From Imbricaverruca yamaguchii (taxonomy: Eukaryota; Arthropoda; Thecostraca; Neoverrucidae): 64,000 nucleotides of DNA. The translations under genes and the position numbers were made by a program. How positions within the stretch are numbered: the stretch's first letter is position 1; each line of letters starts with the position of its first letter. The stretch lies in contig JAOTOL010001601.1 in the NCBI GenBank assembly GCA_034440575.1, positions 1,356,001 to 1,420,000 on the forward strand. Direction: 5' to 3'. Shown one piece after another: positions 22,614 through 33,965 of this stretch. The notes below the pieces were generated by a model. The model saw nothing but the letters and a program-made list of their open reading frames with translations, was not told the origin of the DNA and searched no databases.

Positions 22614-25322
22614 ATCGACGAAACATTACACACAGCAGTAAACAAAATGTTATAACAATTACAAATCTTCACCAAAGTTGCTTTGTCTGATCAGGCGCGC
22701 CGGATGGTCTCTTACACAACACGCACCGGATATTCCCCCTTCCCCACCACTAGCCTATTACCTGGAGAAACATTGAGGCTAGAAGCGCAAAATTTGGAGG
22801 ATAGATTACGGCTGTAGTCAACTCGCTTCATTATAACTTCCGTGGCCCTAGGTCAATATCTTAAGAGTCAAGTGAGGTCGAGACCGGCCGCCGCAACACC
22901 GCACTGACGAAACCTCTGTCACCTTGAATGACCAGTGGCCGGACAGCTCCATGACCGACGCAGTCGATGCGCCTTTAATCTCAGCGGCCGGACAGCCGAC
23001 CGGTCGACTGAGTCTCCGCAGTTTCTATATTTGCCGACGGATTCAAAATTTCGCACAGGATGCACGTATCAACATCCAGCGTCAAAAGATGACATTACAA
23101 TATATGCGCCCGTATGAGACATCGTGGTAAAAGGAGGGACAGCTGGATTCCGCCGACCCCTTCCCTCCCTGCCGGTGAGCGTGTTCATAATGTCATATCA
23201 TAATGTCATAATCACTTCTATATCCACTCATAAACGTGCCTTATGTTGGTGTTATGCTCACTAGAAAAAGAGGCTAACATTTAAAAGAGCATGGTCATGC
23301 TCGCTGTGAAAACCTGAACAAGATCACACCTCACACACCCCAGTTGCTATATTTCGAAGAAAAACATGGAAATAGAAATCGGGAGGTTCTTACCAGCCTC
23401 TCTCGCCATCGTTGCAAACTCTTCGGCAAGAGCCAGAGCCTCCTTGAAGATAAGGCTGTCTATGTCTCCACTGAACTGTAGGCAAACAAAGACAACAATG
23501 ACGGTCACGGCTTTGTGCACATGGTCCTGATATCAACTCCCAACTTCCTGTTTGCTTTGGCTTGGGTTTGTTAAGGACAAAAATATTATTTCGTTCATGA
23601 ATATCCTGGATCATACCCAAATGGAAATACCCAACAACAGCCACAGGCCATATCAGATGGCCAGTGGCTGTTGTCACTGCCTGATCAGTCCAGATGACCA
23701 CTGAATCAGTCACTGCCTGACCACACCAGATGGCCGGACCACAGCTCCTTCACAGCCCGGCCACCACACCAGGCGAACCATTCAGCCACTAGATAACCGG
23801 ACCACGGCGCCTTCACAGCCCGGCTACCATATCAGGTGTTCCAATCACAGTCACTGCCTGACCACACCAGATGGCCGGACCACAACGCCTTCACAGCCCG
23901 GCTACCATATCAGGTGTTCCAATCACAGTCACTGCCTGACCACACCAGATGGCCGGACCACAGCGCCTTCACAGCCCGGCTACCAAACCAGGTGTTCCAA
24001 TCACAGTCACTGCCTGACCACACCAGATAACCGGACCACGGCGCCTTCACAGCCCAGCCACCACACCAGGCGAACCATTCATCCACTAACCACACTAGAT
24101 AACCGGACCACAGCGCCTTCACAGCCCGGCTACCACACCAGGTGTTCCAATCACAGTCACTGCCTGACCACACCAGATGGCCGGACCACAGCGCCTTCAC
24201 AGCCCGGCTACCATATCAGGTGTTCCAATCACAGTCACTGCCTGACCACACCAGATGGCCGGACCACGGCGCCTTCACAGCCCAGCCACCACACCAGGCG
24301 AACCATTCAGCCACTAACCACACTAGATAACCGGACCACAGCGCCTTCACAGCCCAGCCACCACACCAGGCGAACCATTCAGCCACTAACCACACTAGAT
24401 AACCGGACCACAGCGCCTTCACAGCCCGGCTACCATATCAGGTGTTCCAATCACAGTCACTGCCTGACCACACCAGATGGCCGGACCACGGCGCCTTCAC
24501 AGCCCAGTCGTCACACCAGGCGAGCCATTCAGCCACTAACCACACTAGATAACCGGACCACAGCGCCTTCACAGCCCGGCTACCACACCAGGTGTTCCAA
24601 TCACAGTCACTGCCTGACCACACCAGATGGCCGGACCACGGCGCCTTCACAGCCCGGCTACCATATCAGGTGTTCCAATCACAGTCACTGCCTGACCACA
24701 CCAGATGGCCGGACCACAGCGCCTTCACAGCCCAATCGTCACACCAGGCGAACCATTCAGCCACTAACCACACTAGATAACCGGACCACAACGCCTTCAC
24801 AGCCCGGCTACCATATCAGGTGTTCCAATCACAGTCACTGCCTGACCACACCAGATGGCCGGACCACGGCGCCTTCACAGCCCGGCTACCATATCAGGTG
24901 TTCCAATCACAGTCACTGCCTGACCACACCAGATGGCCGGACCACAACGCCTTCACAGCCCGGCTACCATATCAGGTGTTCCAATCACAGTCACTGCCTG
25001 ACCACACCAGATGGCCGGACCACAGCGCCTTCACAGCCCAGCCACCACACCAGGCGAACCATTCAGTCGCCGCCGCCCTCACCGAGTCGTCGCTGGTGGC
25101 CGACATGTGCAGCGTGCTGTTCTCCTTGTCGCCGTCGTCGTCCGCCTCGCGGGAGCCCTTCTCGCGGCAGTCGAGCAGGTGGAACGTGCTGTCGTCCGAG
25201 CTGTGCGTCAGGCCGGTCAGGTCGACCAGGCCGAGCCCGTCCGAGGAGAGTAGCGAGTCGGACAGGCCGCCCGCCTTTCCGACGACGGCGGCCGGCGGCG
25301 CGCCCTGGTCGCGGTTGTCCAT
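17293..25322 (-). CDS. Unrecognised Pro/Ser-rich protein with L-[N/D]-x-T-F motifs, complete gene, six coding exons, 898 aa
   Basis: Exons (minus order) are 25322-25083, 23475-23394, 21935-20401, 19090-18438, 18154-18009 and 17333-17293; phases match throughout and the sum is 899 codons including the stop. Residues 1-80 are acidic and Ser-rich ([16 protein letters not shown]); 81-108 form a short helix ([17 protein letters not shown]). Residues 375-514 carry eight copies of a motif such as LDSTFDV, LDETFDV or LNQTFNA. Residues 753-811 are seven-residue SGLRPPA-type repeats. The C-terminus is basic (RIPSAPRR). There is no signal peptide, membrane segment or enzyme motif. Composition recalls microtubule-associated GTSE1/PSRC1 or SLAIN proteins, but I cannot assign a family. 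Intron 1 is filled by a 78-bp satellite, intron 2 by (TA)n. The gene converges on MCC and diverges from the NEK kinase. Confidence 0.8.
17793..17961 (-). mobile_element. tRNA-SINE, full length
   Basis: Reverse-complement copy: ggttggttggttggttact tail on the left, head ending ctacccgtcccc on the right. It lies in the last intron of the LxxTF-motif gene. No clear target duplication. Confidence 0.9.
18009..18154 (-). CDS. Exon 5 of the LxxTF-motif gene
   Basis: Acceptor ggctcttctcggcag|C completes AGC from exon 4; donor GGAG|gtacgg, phase 1. It encodes [20 protein letters not shown] and [14 protein letters not shown], continuing the basic Pro-rich tail. Confidence 0.75.
18155..18437. other. 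Intron 4 of the LxxTF-motif gene
   Basis: Short intron; nothing else seen. Confidence 0.5.
18438..19090 (-). CDS. Exon 4 of the LxxTF-motif gene, SGLRPPA repeats
   Basis: Acceptor tctggtctgccag|GTG, donor GACAG|gtgact, phase 0 in and 2 out. The frame is Ala/Pro/Arg-rich with [15 protein letters not shown] repeats and then [14 protein letters not shown] heptads encoded by a 21-bp minisatellite (about 18515-18691). Confidence 0.82.
19091..20400. other. Intron 3 of the LxxTF-motif gene
   Basis: No exon recognised. Contains one ultra-short retroposon with a perfect target duplication (19845-19899). Confidence 0.5.
19845..19899 (+). mobile_element. Ultra-short hairpin retroposon with perfect 14-bp TSD
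   Basis: TGGGCGCTAAATGACCAAAC, then GATGCGCCCTAAAACTC and tail aaataaccaaca. Direct repeats GACTATTGTCGGAA at 19831-19844 and 19900-19913. Confidence 0.88.
20401..21935 (-). CDS. Exon 3 of the LxxTF-motif gene, motif-repeat exon
   Basis: A 1535-nt exon, acceptor ctccgacctcag|AG, donor GAGCAG|gtgagc. It opens with [11 protein letters not shown], runs through Pro-rich sequence and a short charged helix ([20 protein letters not shown]), then the motif array at 20716-21135: LNRTF, FDRTW, LDSTF, LDETF, LNQTF, LNETF, LNRTF, LDRTV. The open frames on the opposite strand here are shadows of this exon. Confidence 0.88.
22410..22612. repeat. (TA)n microsatellites
   Basis: Two long TA runs (about 22464-22502 and 22537-22610) with impure TATGCATA sequence around the first. 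The YIYIYI frames here are artefacts. Confidence 0.95.
22948..22985 (+). mobile_element. Ultra-short retroposon, tail-less copy
   Basis: tccatgaccgacgcagtcga followed by tgcgcctttaatctcagc, flanked by perfect 11-bp repeats GGCCGGACAGC (22937-22947 and 22986-22996). Confidence 0.7.
23394..23475 (-). CDS. Exon 2 of the LxxTF-motif gene
   Basis: An 82-nt exon with near-ideal sites, acceptor gtttgcctacag|TTC and donor GCTG|gtaaga. It is phase 0 in, phase 1 out, and encodes [20 protein letters not shown] and ATMAREA, an amphipathic helix. It fixes the start of exon 3 at 21935. Confidence 0.85.
23690..25065. repeat. 78-bp satellite, about 17 copies, in intron 1 of the LxxTF-motif gene
   Basis: The main monomer contains CACCAGATGGCCGGACCACA, GCGCCTTCACAGCCCGGCTA and CAGGTGTTCCAATCACAGTC. 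A second type has CCACCACACCAGGCGAACCA and is interspersed, giving a mixed higher-order pattern. The last unit stops about 17 nt from the exon 1 donor. Confidence 0.95.
25083..25322 (-). CDS. Exon 1 of the LxxTF-motif gene (start codon)
   Basis: Eighty codons begin at ATG 25322-25320 (MDNRDQG) and end TCG|gtgagg, phase 0. A possible acceptor (gctgtccccag) ends just upstream at 25342, so a 5' UTR exon may exist further up. The frame contains DSTFHLLD, related to the repeats in exon 3. Reading past the donor runs into satellite. Confidence 0.8.
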
Positions 25323-26154
25323 GTCGCCGGCCGGCACGGCTGGGGACAGCCACCACGGTCGGCGCTGGCGCTCACAACGGTGCGACACGGCCGGCTGTTT
25401 AGGTTGTGGGGCGCAACAACAGCCGAGAGGACGAGACAATGGCCGACCTGGGTGGTGGGACGGTAGCGCATCAGCAGTAAAGCGAGACAGTAACTGCCCT
25501 GACTGCATCTGGTTTCGTCCGTTGAAAATTGTATCTCTAAATAAACCGGATCACACAATTCCCGGTGGTGACGGTGCATACATCAACCGTGCTCTGCTAG
25601 GCCGAATTTGCTCCAGCCAGAGCCAGATGGAGTCCTGGACCAGAGTAATGAATGCATCAGTCTTAGACGCAGCGGAAGAGCCAGAATATGACAGGGTGGT
25701 CACGAAAATGAGAAACGAGACATGTGGGAAAGAAAGGGAGGTGAACCGAGATTTAGTTATTAGGGCTTTATGGCAGTGAGCCGCAATATTGTGGGACACT
25801 GTCGATAAATTTTGGAACTTTAGTGGTGACCAACACTTAATGACAATTGTTTTTGCATCAATTTTCTAATCGACATCATTGATGCCAGTGTTGTTTTAAC
25901 ACAGCCTATAAGTTAAACTTGGATCTTGTGCATATTGATTCTGGCAGCAGCACTGCCCTGATTGGTAAAGGCAGCGGAAACGTGAGACAACACAACCATT
26001 ATGAAACGATGAACAAAGGTGGTATAAGATCAATCATTAATAGGCATTATCCATATATAATGGCACATTTTCTAGAACATCAGTTAGCTTTTTGACACCA
26101 CCACCTCCACCTTCAATCTGCACAAAATATATTTCGACACTTTTGGGAAGGAGA

Positions 26155-26350
26155 AAAACAGCATGAGAGAGCGAAAGAGATAGAGAAAACGAAAAACAGA
26201 GAGACAGAGAGGCAGAGATAAAGAGATCATGAGATAGAGATATTGAGAGATGAAGAGATTGAGTGATACAGATATAGATATAGAGATAGACAGAGACAGA
26301 CAGAGACAGAGACAGAGACAGAGAGAAAAGATAGATAAACAGAGAAATAG
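26155..26350. repeat. GA-rich purine tract
   Basis: Plus strand nearly all A/G with GAGACA/GAGATA words. Confidence 0.85.
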
Positions 26351-27835
26351 AGAATGGAAGAGAAGCAAGCTATAGGGTCAGTGTTCCGACATTGATTTTG
26401 TAGGGTGGACGAGAGGCAGGTGATGTTCAGATGTTAACTGATGTTCTTTTTAAATGAAAATGTATATGAATCCTGCCTATTAATGAGCTGCATTCCACTA
26501 CCTTTGTCAATTGGTTGATGGTGGTGACGGTGCCAGCAACGTATCTGATGACTCTGCCCATTGACAACACCGCTGCCAGAAGCCTAAGTACTTTTAATTA
26601 TGCAAATATCATTCATAGCCTGAAGGAGAAAAAAAGGCACAACAAAATAAAAAATAATAAAAAAAAAGTAATTTCAAAAACAATTGTCCCTCAGTGCGAT
26701 TCTCCACTAAAATTTGACGATTCCAGGGCACTGAAGGGGCAGGAGACGGACACAAGAGGAGAGAAAGCGACCATGTCCAAACATCACTCTTGCAATAAGC
26801 TGCCTGGTTTCAGTTGGTCGGCGATCCGATCGCGTGACTGCAGAAGCCACGGAATCATCCACGCCAACTCAACATGCTGGCCCACCATTCAAATCACGGT
26901 CGGCTAGTTCTGCCCGCAATCAGAAAAACAACATTCTAGGTATATGGAAGTCACACATTGCCAAACAAGCTAGCGCAACAAACCATGCAGTGCATAACTA
27001 CGCAACAACTTGCCAGCCCTGCTGGAAACTAAGGCCTTTATTCCTTGCATGTGGTGCTTTCGCTTCACCATTGCCAATTAATCTGCATTATCTTGCAGTG
27101 AAAACTAAGAAGCGATCAAGTTCATACATATAAATAATGACCTTTGAGCATGACGTTAATCAGAGTATCTTTGCATTGCCAACATGAAAGCACATGAACA
27201 GCACTTACACCGTGCGAGCAATTTCAAACGTACACATCTCAGCAATAAGTTGGCAAAGTTCGACAGTCTGGCACGGTCGCCTTCCACTACGATGCAGGCA
27301 CCATGTCCGATATTGAAGCAAGTGCTATAATCATGTGGCAAGCAATTTGGACCAAAACTCCAATCACTCTTAATGCGCCTCCGCAAAAAAAAAAATATTG
27401 GCCGTGCTGTTGCAATATCAGGTTTCTCTGTCAAATATGGTGCACATACCTCAAATTTTAAATCACTCGGCTCAAGCAATGATTCTCCCCACTGCCAGAA
27501 TATGCCCAGCCGAGCCGATATCAGGCGCAAAAGGCTTAACGAAGTCCAGCCGCTGCTGACCTTATCTGCTTCATCATCCACACGTGCTTCGGCAAATTAC
27601 GCGGCACGAGTTCACTTCCGGTGGCGCGGTCATGCCTGCGCCGACAGCGGAACGGAGGTGGCGCGGGCGGTCAGGCGGGGGTGGGGCAGCTGGGGGTGGA
27701 TGAGGGATGAATGGCCCCGACACCGACCATCCAACCGAGACGGGCCGGCACGGTCAGCTGTCTCGCCAGGCGGTCCGGAGGTCAGAGATGACGCGCAGCC
27801 CGCAGCTCGTACCAATCGATCCCACCACACTCTCA

Positions 27836-27975
27836 CACTCAGACACAGGCACAGACACAGACACAGACACACACACATACAGACACAGATAGACACAGAC
27901 AAACTCAGACACAGACACAGACACAGATACAGGCACAGGCGCGGAGACAGAGAAAGAGGGGGAGAGAGAGAGAGG
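27836..27975. repeat. (CACAGA)n microsatellite grading into GAGA
   Basis: Imperfect ACACAG hexamers, then an AGAGAG run. Confidence 0.9.
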
Positions 27976-28099
27976 CATAGTTGCCGACCGGCCCGACCAC
28001 CACACCAGTGTCGATGAGTGATGTCAATTAGTGTCCTAAAATTACTTCACCATTAACTGTGTGGATGAAGAAAGAAGATGTTTGGGAAAGTGAAAGATT

Positions 28100-28197
28100 G
28101 AAAAAAAAAAAAAAATTTGGGGATAAAAAAAAAAAAATTTTTTTTTCTTTAAAAAAAATTTTTTTTAATTAAAAAAAAGTGGTTTTTAAAAAAAAAC

Positions 28198-28253
<56 letters not shown>

Positions 28254-28312
28254 ATAAAAATTTATTTTTTTGGGGGGTTGATAATTTTTTTTAATTTTTT
28301 TTTATACATTGC
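28100..28312. repeat. Poly-A/poly-T block
   Basis: Alternating A and T homopolymers, including about 50 A at 28200-28250. Blocks like this are common sites of assembly or consensus error. Confidence 0.9.
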
Positions 28313-31300
28313 CCGGGTCGGCTGCCGGGATGATATCGACTCCCAGTTTGAGAGTGGCTCAATGTTAAAATAAGGGTGGTTTTCGGTATGTGTGACGTTC
28401 CGAAACGCATACAGCATGATGTTGAAGTTCGCCATCAAAATGGTGCATTTATAAGTCATTAAGTGCATTAAGTCACTCGAGCTCAATTTTGAGTCAATGA
28501 CCCACGCATCTAAACACGGGACAAAATCCCCCACGCCATCGGAGTCCGGCGAGCCCGCCCTACCACCGGTGCTGACTCCGCCGCGGGCGGCCCGGGGCGG
28601 TGGTCGCCGGGCCGGCGCCAAGGTCACCCAACCAGAGCAGGGTCGCGTGGGGCGGCTGCGCATGCCTGCGAGGGTGACTGTGTGTCATAGTTCTGCAACT
28701 GTAACAGATAACGGAACTTGTCGTGATCAAATGTGTTGTTGAGAAGGGTGTATAATTAATTTGGAAGTTTGTAGCGCCTAAGTGGTTTTGGATCACTCGC
28801 TCGCATGTGCAGGAATATGGCAAATATTACAATACTATGGATGATTGAATGTTTTCTTCTCAATCCCATCGGTTGTCATACCAACGCCTGTTGTTGCTCT
28901 TTACTGTGAACTACCGTGCTACGCGGAAGAGACGACACAAAACAAAAGAGAAGAGGCGACAGTAACGAGTCAATTATTCCTGTACGTTAATTGCATCATG
29001 GAAACCGAAGTGTGTAGAATTCGAACACGCGACCACATGCTCAGATTCTTAGCCGACATCACCACCCGTCAAGCCAAATCACACATTTTGACACCAAAAC
29101 ACGAACGAGTATAAATTGGTCGCGTGCCGCACGCACAGATCACCTGGGCTGTCCACTGTGGAAGGGTGGGAGGGTGGTGTGGGCGAGTCCACCGGCAGCG
29201 GCCACCCGGCACCGTGCCATCCGCGCGCCACTGCGTCACCGGCACAACTGACCAGCCGCCGTTCAGCGCGCCAAAACCGGCCAGAATAGCGCGCCAAACA
29301 CGGCAGCTGGGCCGCCAACGCGAGACGTCATCACGCACAGAACATAAAGGGAAAACAGCCAGCTAACTACGGGAGAACGGCTGGACCAACAGCCTCGCCA
29401 CCAGTTTTCATCGTCCAGAATATTGCACTCTCTAGAGAATTGTCATTTTTCTGTTGGATGGCTGAGCGATGCTGCTTAACAATAAACTTACTTAAATCTA
29501 CCGACTTTACACAAAAGCTACCAATTTCAAAGTTCTTCTCTGGCTTATATTCCAGTTACCTTCAGTAACAAAACGGAAGTGCACTGCTACATGGATGTGG
29601 ATAAAAGCTATGGATGCATGTCAATCAGCTTGCCTTTCCCCTTCTATTTCCTCCCTTCTATTTGTGAATTTGTTCCTCCCGGCGATCAACTCAGCATTGC
29701 TCATTACATATGTAGTTAAAGCAATACTTGCTCGAATTCCCACCGTGATATGTCTATCGAAAATGGTTTCGGGAGATGAGTGGATCGAAACTAATTACTG
29801 AAACACTGACCCCAACAGGTTGGATCATTAGCCTTCGGCCATACGCGAAACGGATAATCACCAACAAACGGAAAAACGTCCCTTACAAAACATATACCAT
29901 TAGATATTTGACTGATCCCTTCTCCTTAACAAAGAACGAAACGCAAAGCACCGACCCCGAAGTTGGAAAATTATGTACTTCAAATTGAAGAGTTCGAAAT
30001 ATGAGCCTGACCAGAGATGGGAGTCTTCCATAAAGGGAAAATTGGAATCCCCAGACACAGCACAATAGTGGTCTTTTGTTTGTTAACTGCAATCCATCAA
30101 TATGGACTTGATGAACCTTGACACCAAAAGACATTGGCTAGAATGAGATACAACATTCCAACATTGAAATATAAATATGCTCACATCATAGAAAATATTC
30201 CCACGATATGGAGCAGCCACAATACAATGCAAGAGTAGTAGCAAATAACACTTTCACAGTACTGCAATACTTCATCAGCTAATAAAAGGTGCAAATTAAA
30301 TTATATGCATTCATGGGCCACATTGTATGTGACCAGACAATACATCTGTATTATAGATGCACAACTGGGTGTATCTTATCACCAGATGCATTGCTTTTAC
30401 AGATATGCCACTATACAAATGTGTTATGTGAATGAGAAAACTTCTCAAACAAACTCAAATGGAGCTCAAACCAAACCCCAATGAAAATGTGTTGAATTAG
30501 CAGGCACAACAAATGCTGAGAAGACAAAAATCTGTCCAAGTTTCATAAAGATGTTCTGGCTGAAAGCCATAGTGGTGGAGACAAATTAAAGAAAGGAAGT
30601 GATTGGATGAATGGGTCCAGTGTCATATGAAGCATGTCAATGGCCTAAGCTGGTTTTGCCATGTTAACCAGCTGATGGGAACCCAAGTGGAGTGTGAAAA
30701 CCAGCAACTAGCTGAAAAGAAACCAACATGACAGATGTCCACAAATACCAAGCATCAAGAAATGCTGTGGTGAACAGGCCAAGAGCAGCAGTAAGAACAA
30801 TGTCCACACCAAAACCAGTAGACCATGCATCCTGCTGCTGGACTGAGAATGCATTCAACCCTGGCTAGCAGACTGTGAAGACGTCCCATCTCAGCCGGAC
30901 ACAGTGCCGCTGCCAGCAGATTGTGAAGACACAGTATGGGAGGATGAGCTGCCTCAGCCACCCAAGGATGGGTGACACCAGTGTTAAATTATTCAGGAAA
31001 TGGGGTGGAATATACCACTTATTGAACACTTGATCAACATCTTTCTCCAAAAAGTATTAACATCCTGCTCTTTGATGGGTGCTTATGAAGTCTTCACATC
31101 TCCTTTCTAACAGTATCTCACTTACAAGTATCATGTCCATGCCCTTGGTAAGTAATGGTAATACTGGTAAGTAATGGTAATACTGCAAGTTTATAGCATA
31201 GGATTATTATCCCTCTCCCAAATATAGGTCTTCCTAAATTATGAATCTCAAAACAAATAATGAAGGTGCAGTCATAAATACCTACACCATTGGCTCATAT

Positions 31301-33349
31301 TCGGGTCTGAAAGACATAAACATTGTAAACGACACTAATCCCATGGGAAATTTTGGCATCCTGCTGTGCTCGCTTTGACATCCCACACCTAACAAAAAAC
31401 CAATAGTTTAACCCTAGGTGGCATAGTTAAGTGATGAGTGCTTGTGCTACAGAATTTGCTGCAAGAATGAAGATGAGACTTGACTACTAAAGAGGCTAAA
31501 TCTGTCTCCAGAACCATCTGGATCCTGCACATCATAACTTGTTTGATATCTGAATCAAGGTGGGGGTAAACATAATTGTGTGACTCTGGGACTATGCGAA
31601 ATTATTGGGTGTGTCAGTAGACACAGTTGCCATCAAGGTTATGTAAGAGCACATTTCTCAGCAGGTGAGAAAGGTGGTAAAATAGTGTGATATTAATCAC
31701 CAACTACTCACTTCCTGAATAATGCTAGTTCAGCATACTAAATTGGCACATGCCCTATAGCATGTAATTGCATTTATGAATAGGTATCTTTGGCTTGCAA
31801 CCTTGAAAAGGACAACAGTTGCATAGGTGCACCCAGGGCCTACAATGAAGATGCACTCATGTTTCAGGATGAAGTCATAGTGAATAGGGCTGGATAGATA
31901 AGGTAGGTACATAGGCATGATGAATGTGTGGGATGCTGGTGAATGGACTCTTTGGAATTAGGAACATGGAGTTAGTTAATGGTTTGGGTGTCCTTTTTGT
32001 CAAGGTATCTTCCCTTTTTATGGTATCTTCCCTTTACAGACAAACCTGGATGGGTTAGTATGGCTATTATTAAGTCTGAACACCACCTATGGCTGTATGA
32101 CTTAATGGAGTTAAATGTGTTTAAAACTCGTCCGGTGGTTACCTTCAACTGCAATAATAACGCTTCGGGCACTCGGGCATTTCTTTTCTCATTCACAATA
32201 ACCCGCAAAATCCTCTCCCCACTTCGCACGTGCACCTACAATTGGTTGGCTGAAACACCGCCGCCTCCATTTATCTTCGGTACACTTCCCCGAACACACG
32301 TCTTACCGGTCATGGTCCGCTCAGTGATAACACAAGCCATTTATTGTTGTATTTTATTTCGGCTATTCAATTTTCAAGCCCCAATAGAATTCACGTGTTC
32401 CTGATAATCGGCAGCCTAATCGGCTCAATTTTCCGAAGCTAGGCTTTCACTGGTGCTGACGAAGCTTACCAGCGAATTTAAAATTCCTCTCCAAGGATAA
32501 GGCGCGGCAGGGAACATATCAGAACCTCTAATTCCTAGAACCTATAATGATCAAATACCCATAATATTCGAAATATGCAATGCTTAAGAACCTTTAAATT
32601 GTCGCCTTGTGAGACAGTTCAAAACCTATCGTACTAAAAGCCTATGCTTCAAACTATATAATACTTGAAACATATAACCGTTCAGAATATATAACATCCA
32701 AATGTTATAATGCTTCCAAACCTCTAATAGCACGTATGGGCGCGAATGATCAACCCTGGTCGATGCGCCCTAAAGCCCAAATAACTAACTAATAGCAAGT
32801 ACTGTGGAATGTTCAAAACGCATGGTGCTCAAAGCCTATAATTCTTCGCAGTCGGGTGCTCCCACATAAAAATGCGCCCGACAGCAATTCAGGTACTGTC
32901 GAAGTGGTGCCCCTCCGGACATGTGCTCCGCCCTTTGCGGAACAATTCCCGGATCCGCCCCTGGTTATAATAATCGAGTATCACCTAGAGGTGTCGGAAT
33001 AATGGAAAGACGAGAGACCGTTTGCCGTGGAATGGCAGTGGTTCGCAGTAGCAATCTCACCCTCAATGCCCATCACTCAGACACACGCTCCTTCCCATCA
33101 GCGGCGGATCCCGAGGGCCAACAGAGTTATGTCCCTCCCCATGCAAAGAGCGCAGGATGGACATGGCATATTCCATGCAAATGAGCACCAAGTGTGCCTG
33201 GTCTCGTTTAGCTTGGTCGCAGTCAAGGCGGTATAGTCCGTTCCTATCCCTTTGGGAAAAGCTGGATCAGCCTCTGGTGTGCCTTTGCCCAGACACTGAA
33301 ATAGCCTGTCCGTAAAGCAAGTGACTCAGCTTGGAAATCACCGAGACGC
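28313..33349. other. Intergenic, mostly AT-rich
   Basis: No gene recognised. GC-rich, CpG-dense patches at 28540-28670 and 29120-29330 have no supported exon and might be regulatory. A 20-bp duplication (taatactggtaagtaatgg) lies near 31145-31185. One ultra-short retroposon at 32737-32788. Confidence 0.4.
32737..32788 (+). mobile_element. Ultra-short hairpin retroposon
   Basis: 52 bp: TGGGCGCGAATGATCAACC, GATGCGCCCTAAAGCCC and tail aaataactaa. Flanks ctaatagcacgta and ctaatagcaagta (12 of 13 match). Confidence 0.82.
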
Positions 33350-33575
33350 CACTGATGTGGTAGTGTTGACCACGCCACTGATGTGGTAGTGTTGGCCACC
33401 TCACTGATTTGATAGTGTTGGCCACACCACTGATCTGGTAATGTTGGCCACATCACTGATATGGTAATGTTGACCACGCCACTGATGTGGTAGTGTTGAC
33501 CACACCGTTGATGGTGTAGTGTTGACCACGCCACTGATGTGGTAGTGTTGACCACACCGTTGATGGTGTAGCACG
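33350..33575. repeat. 26-bp satellite, about 8 copies
   Basis: Monomer contains GCCACTGATGTGGTAGTGTT followed by GACCAC; some units read CCGTTGATGGTG. Confidence 0.9.
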
Positions 33576-33734
33576 CGTTAGCTCTGCGACGGTCGATACG
33601 TCACGTCACGCGAGGCCGACTGCTTTGTGGCCATTACCGGTCCAGTATCGATTGTCACCCGAGTGGGCCACCGGCATACGTGCCTGGACACCCGCACAGC
33701 AGCGGTTGCGTCGTGACGCACCTCTGTAGCATCG

Positions 33735-33965
33735 GGTCAGGTAAGGCTGAAATATAGTGGACGCCTGAACAGGCGAGGTGCTGGTCAGGTAAGGCTGAAA
33801 CATAGTGGACGCCTGAACAGGCGGGGCGCGTCATCGCATACCTGTGCGGGGGCCAATCAGGGCCGTAGCATAGTGGATACCTGGACAGGTGGGTATTTGT
33901 TGCAACGTACCTGGGCAGGACTTGTCCAGGTAGTATCGGTCCATACAGCGTTGGTACTTTGGTTG
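33735..33965. repeat. Degenerate tandem repeat of about 55-60 bp
   Basis: Units contain GGTCAGGTAAGGCTGAAA, CATAGTGGACGCCTGAACAG and CCTGAACAGGC/CCTGGACAGG palindromes; three to four increasingly diverged units. Confidence 0.7.

Larger units (their letters stand above)
21936..23393. other. Intron 2 of the LxxTF-motif gene
   Basis: No exon recognised. Holds (TA)n tracts (22410-22612) and an ultra-short retroposon (22948-22985). Confidence 0.5.
25342..28085. other. Intergenic sequence upstream of the LxxTF-motif gene
   Basis: No coding exon supported. Contains a plus-strand purine tract (about 26150-26350) and (CACAGA)n. GC-rich patches at 27610-27790 could be promoter or 5' UTR. Confidence 0.4.

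Noticed and set aside
22256..22690. IYIYIY frames
   Set aside because: (TA)n microsatellite translations.
28262..28742. GC-rich open frames on both strands
   Set aside because: No homology, no matching phases with the nearby gene; possibly promoter or 5' UTR sequence.
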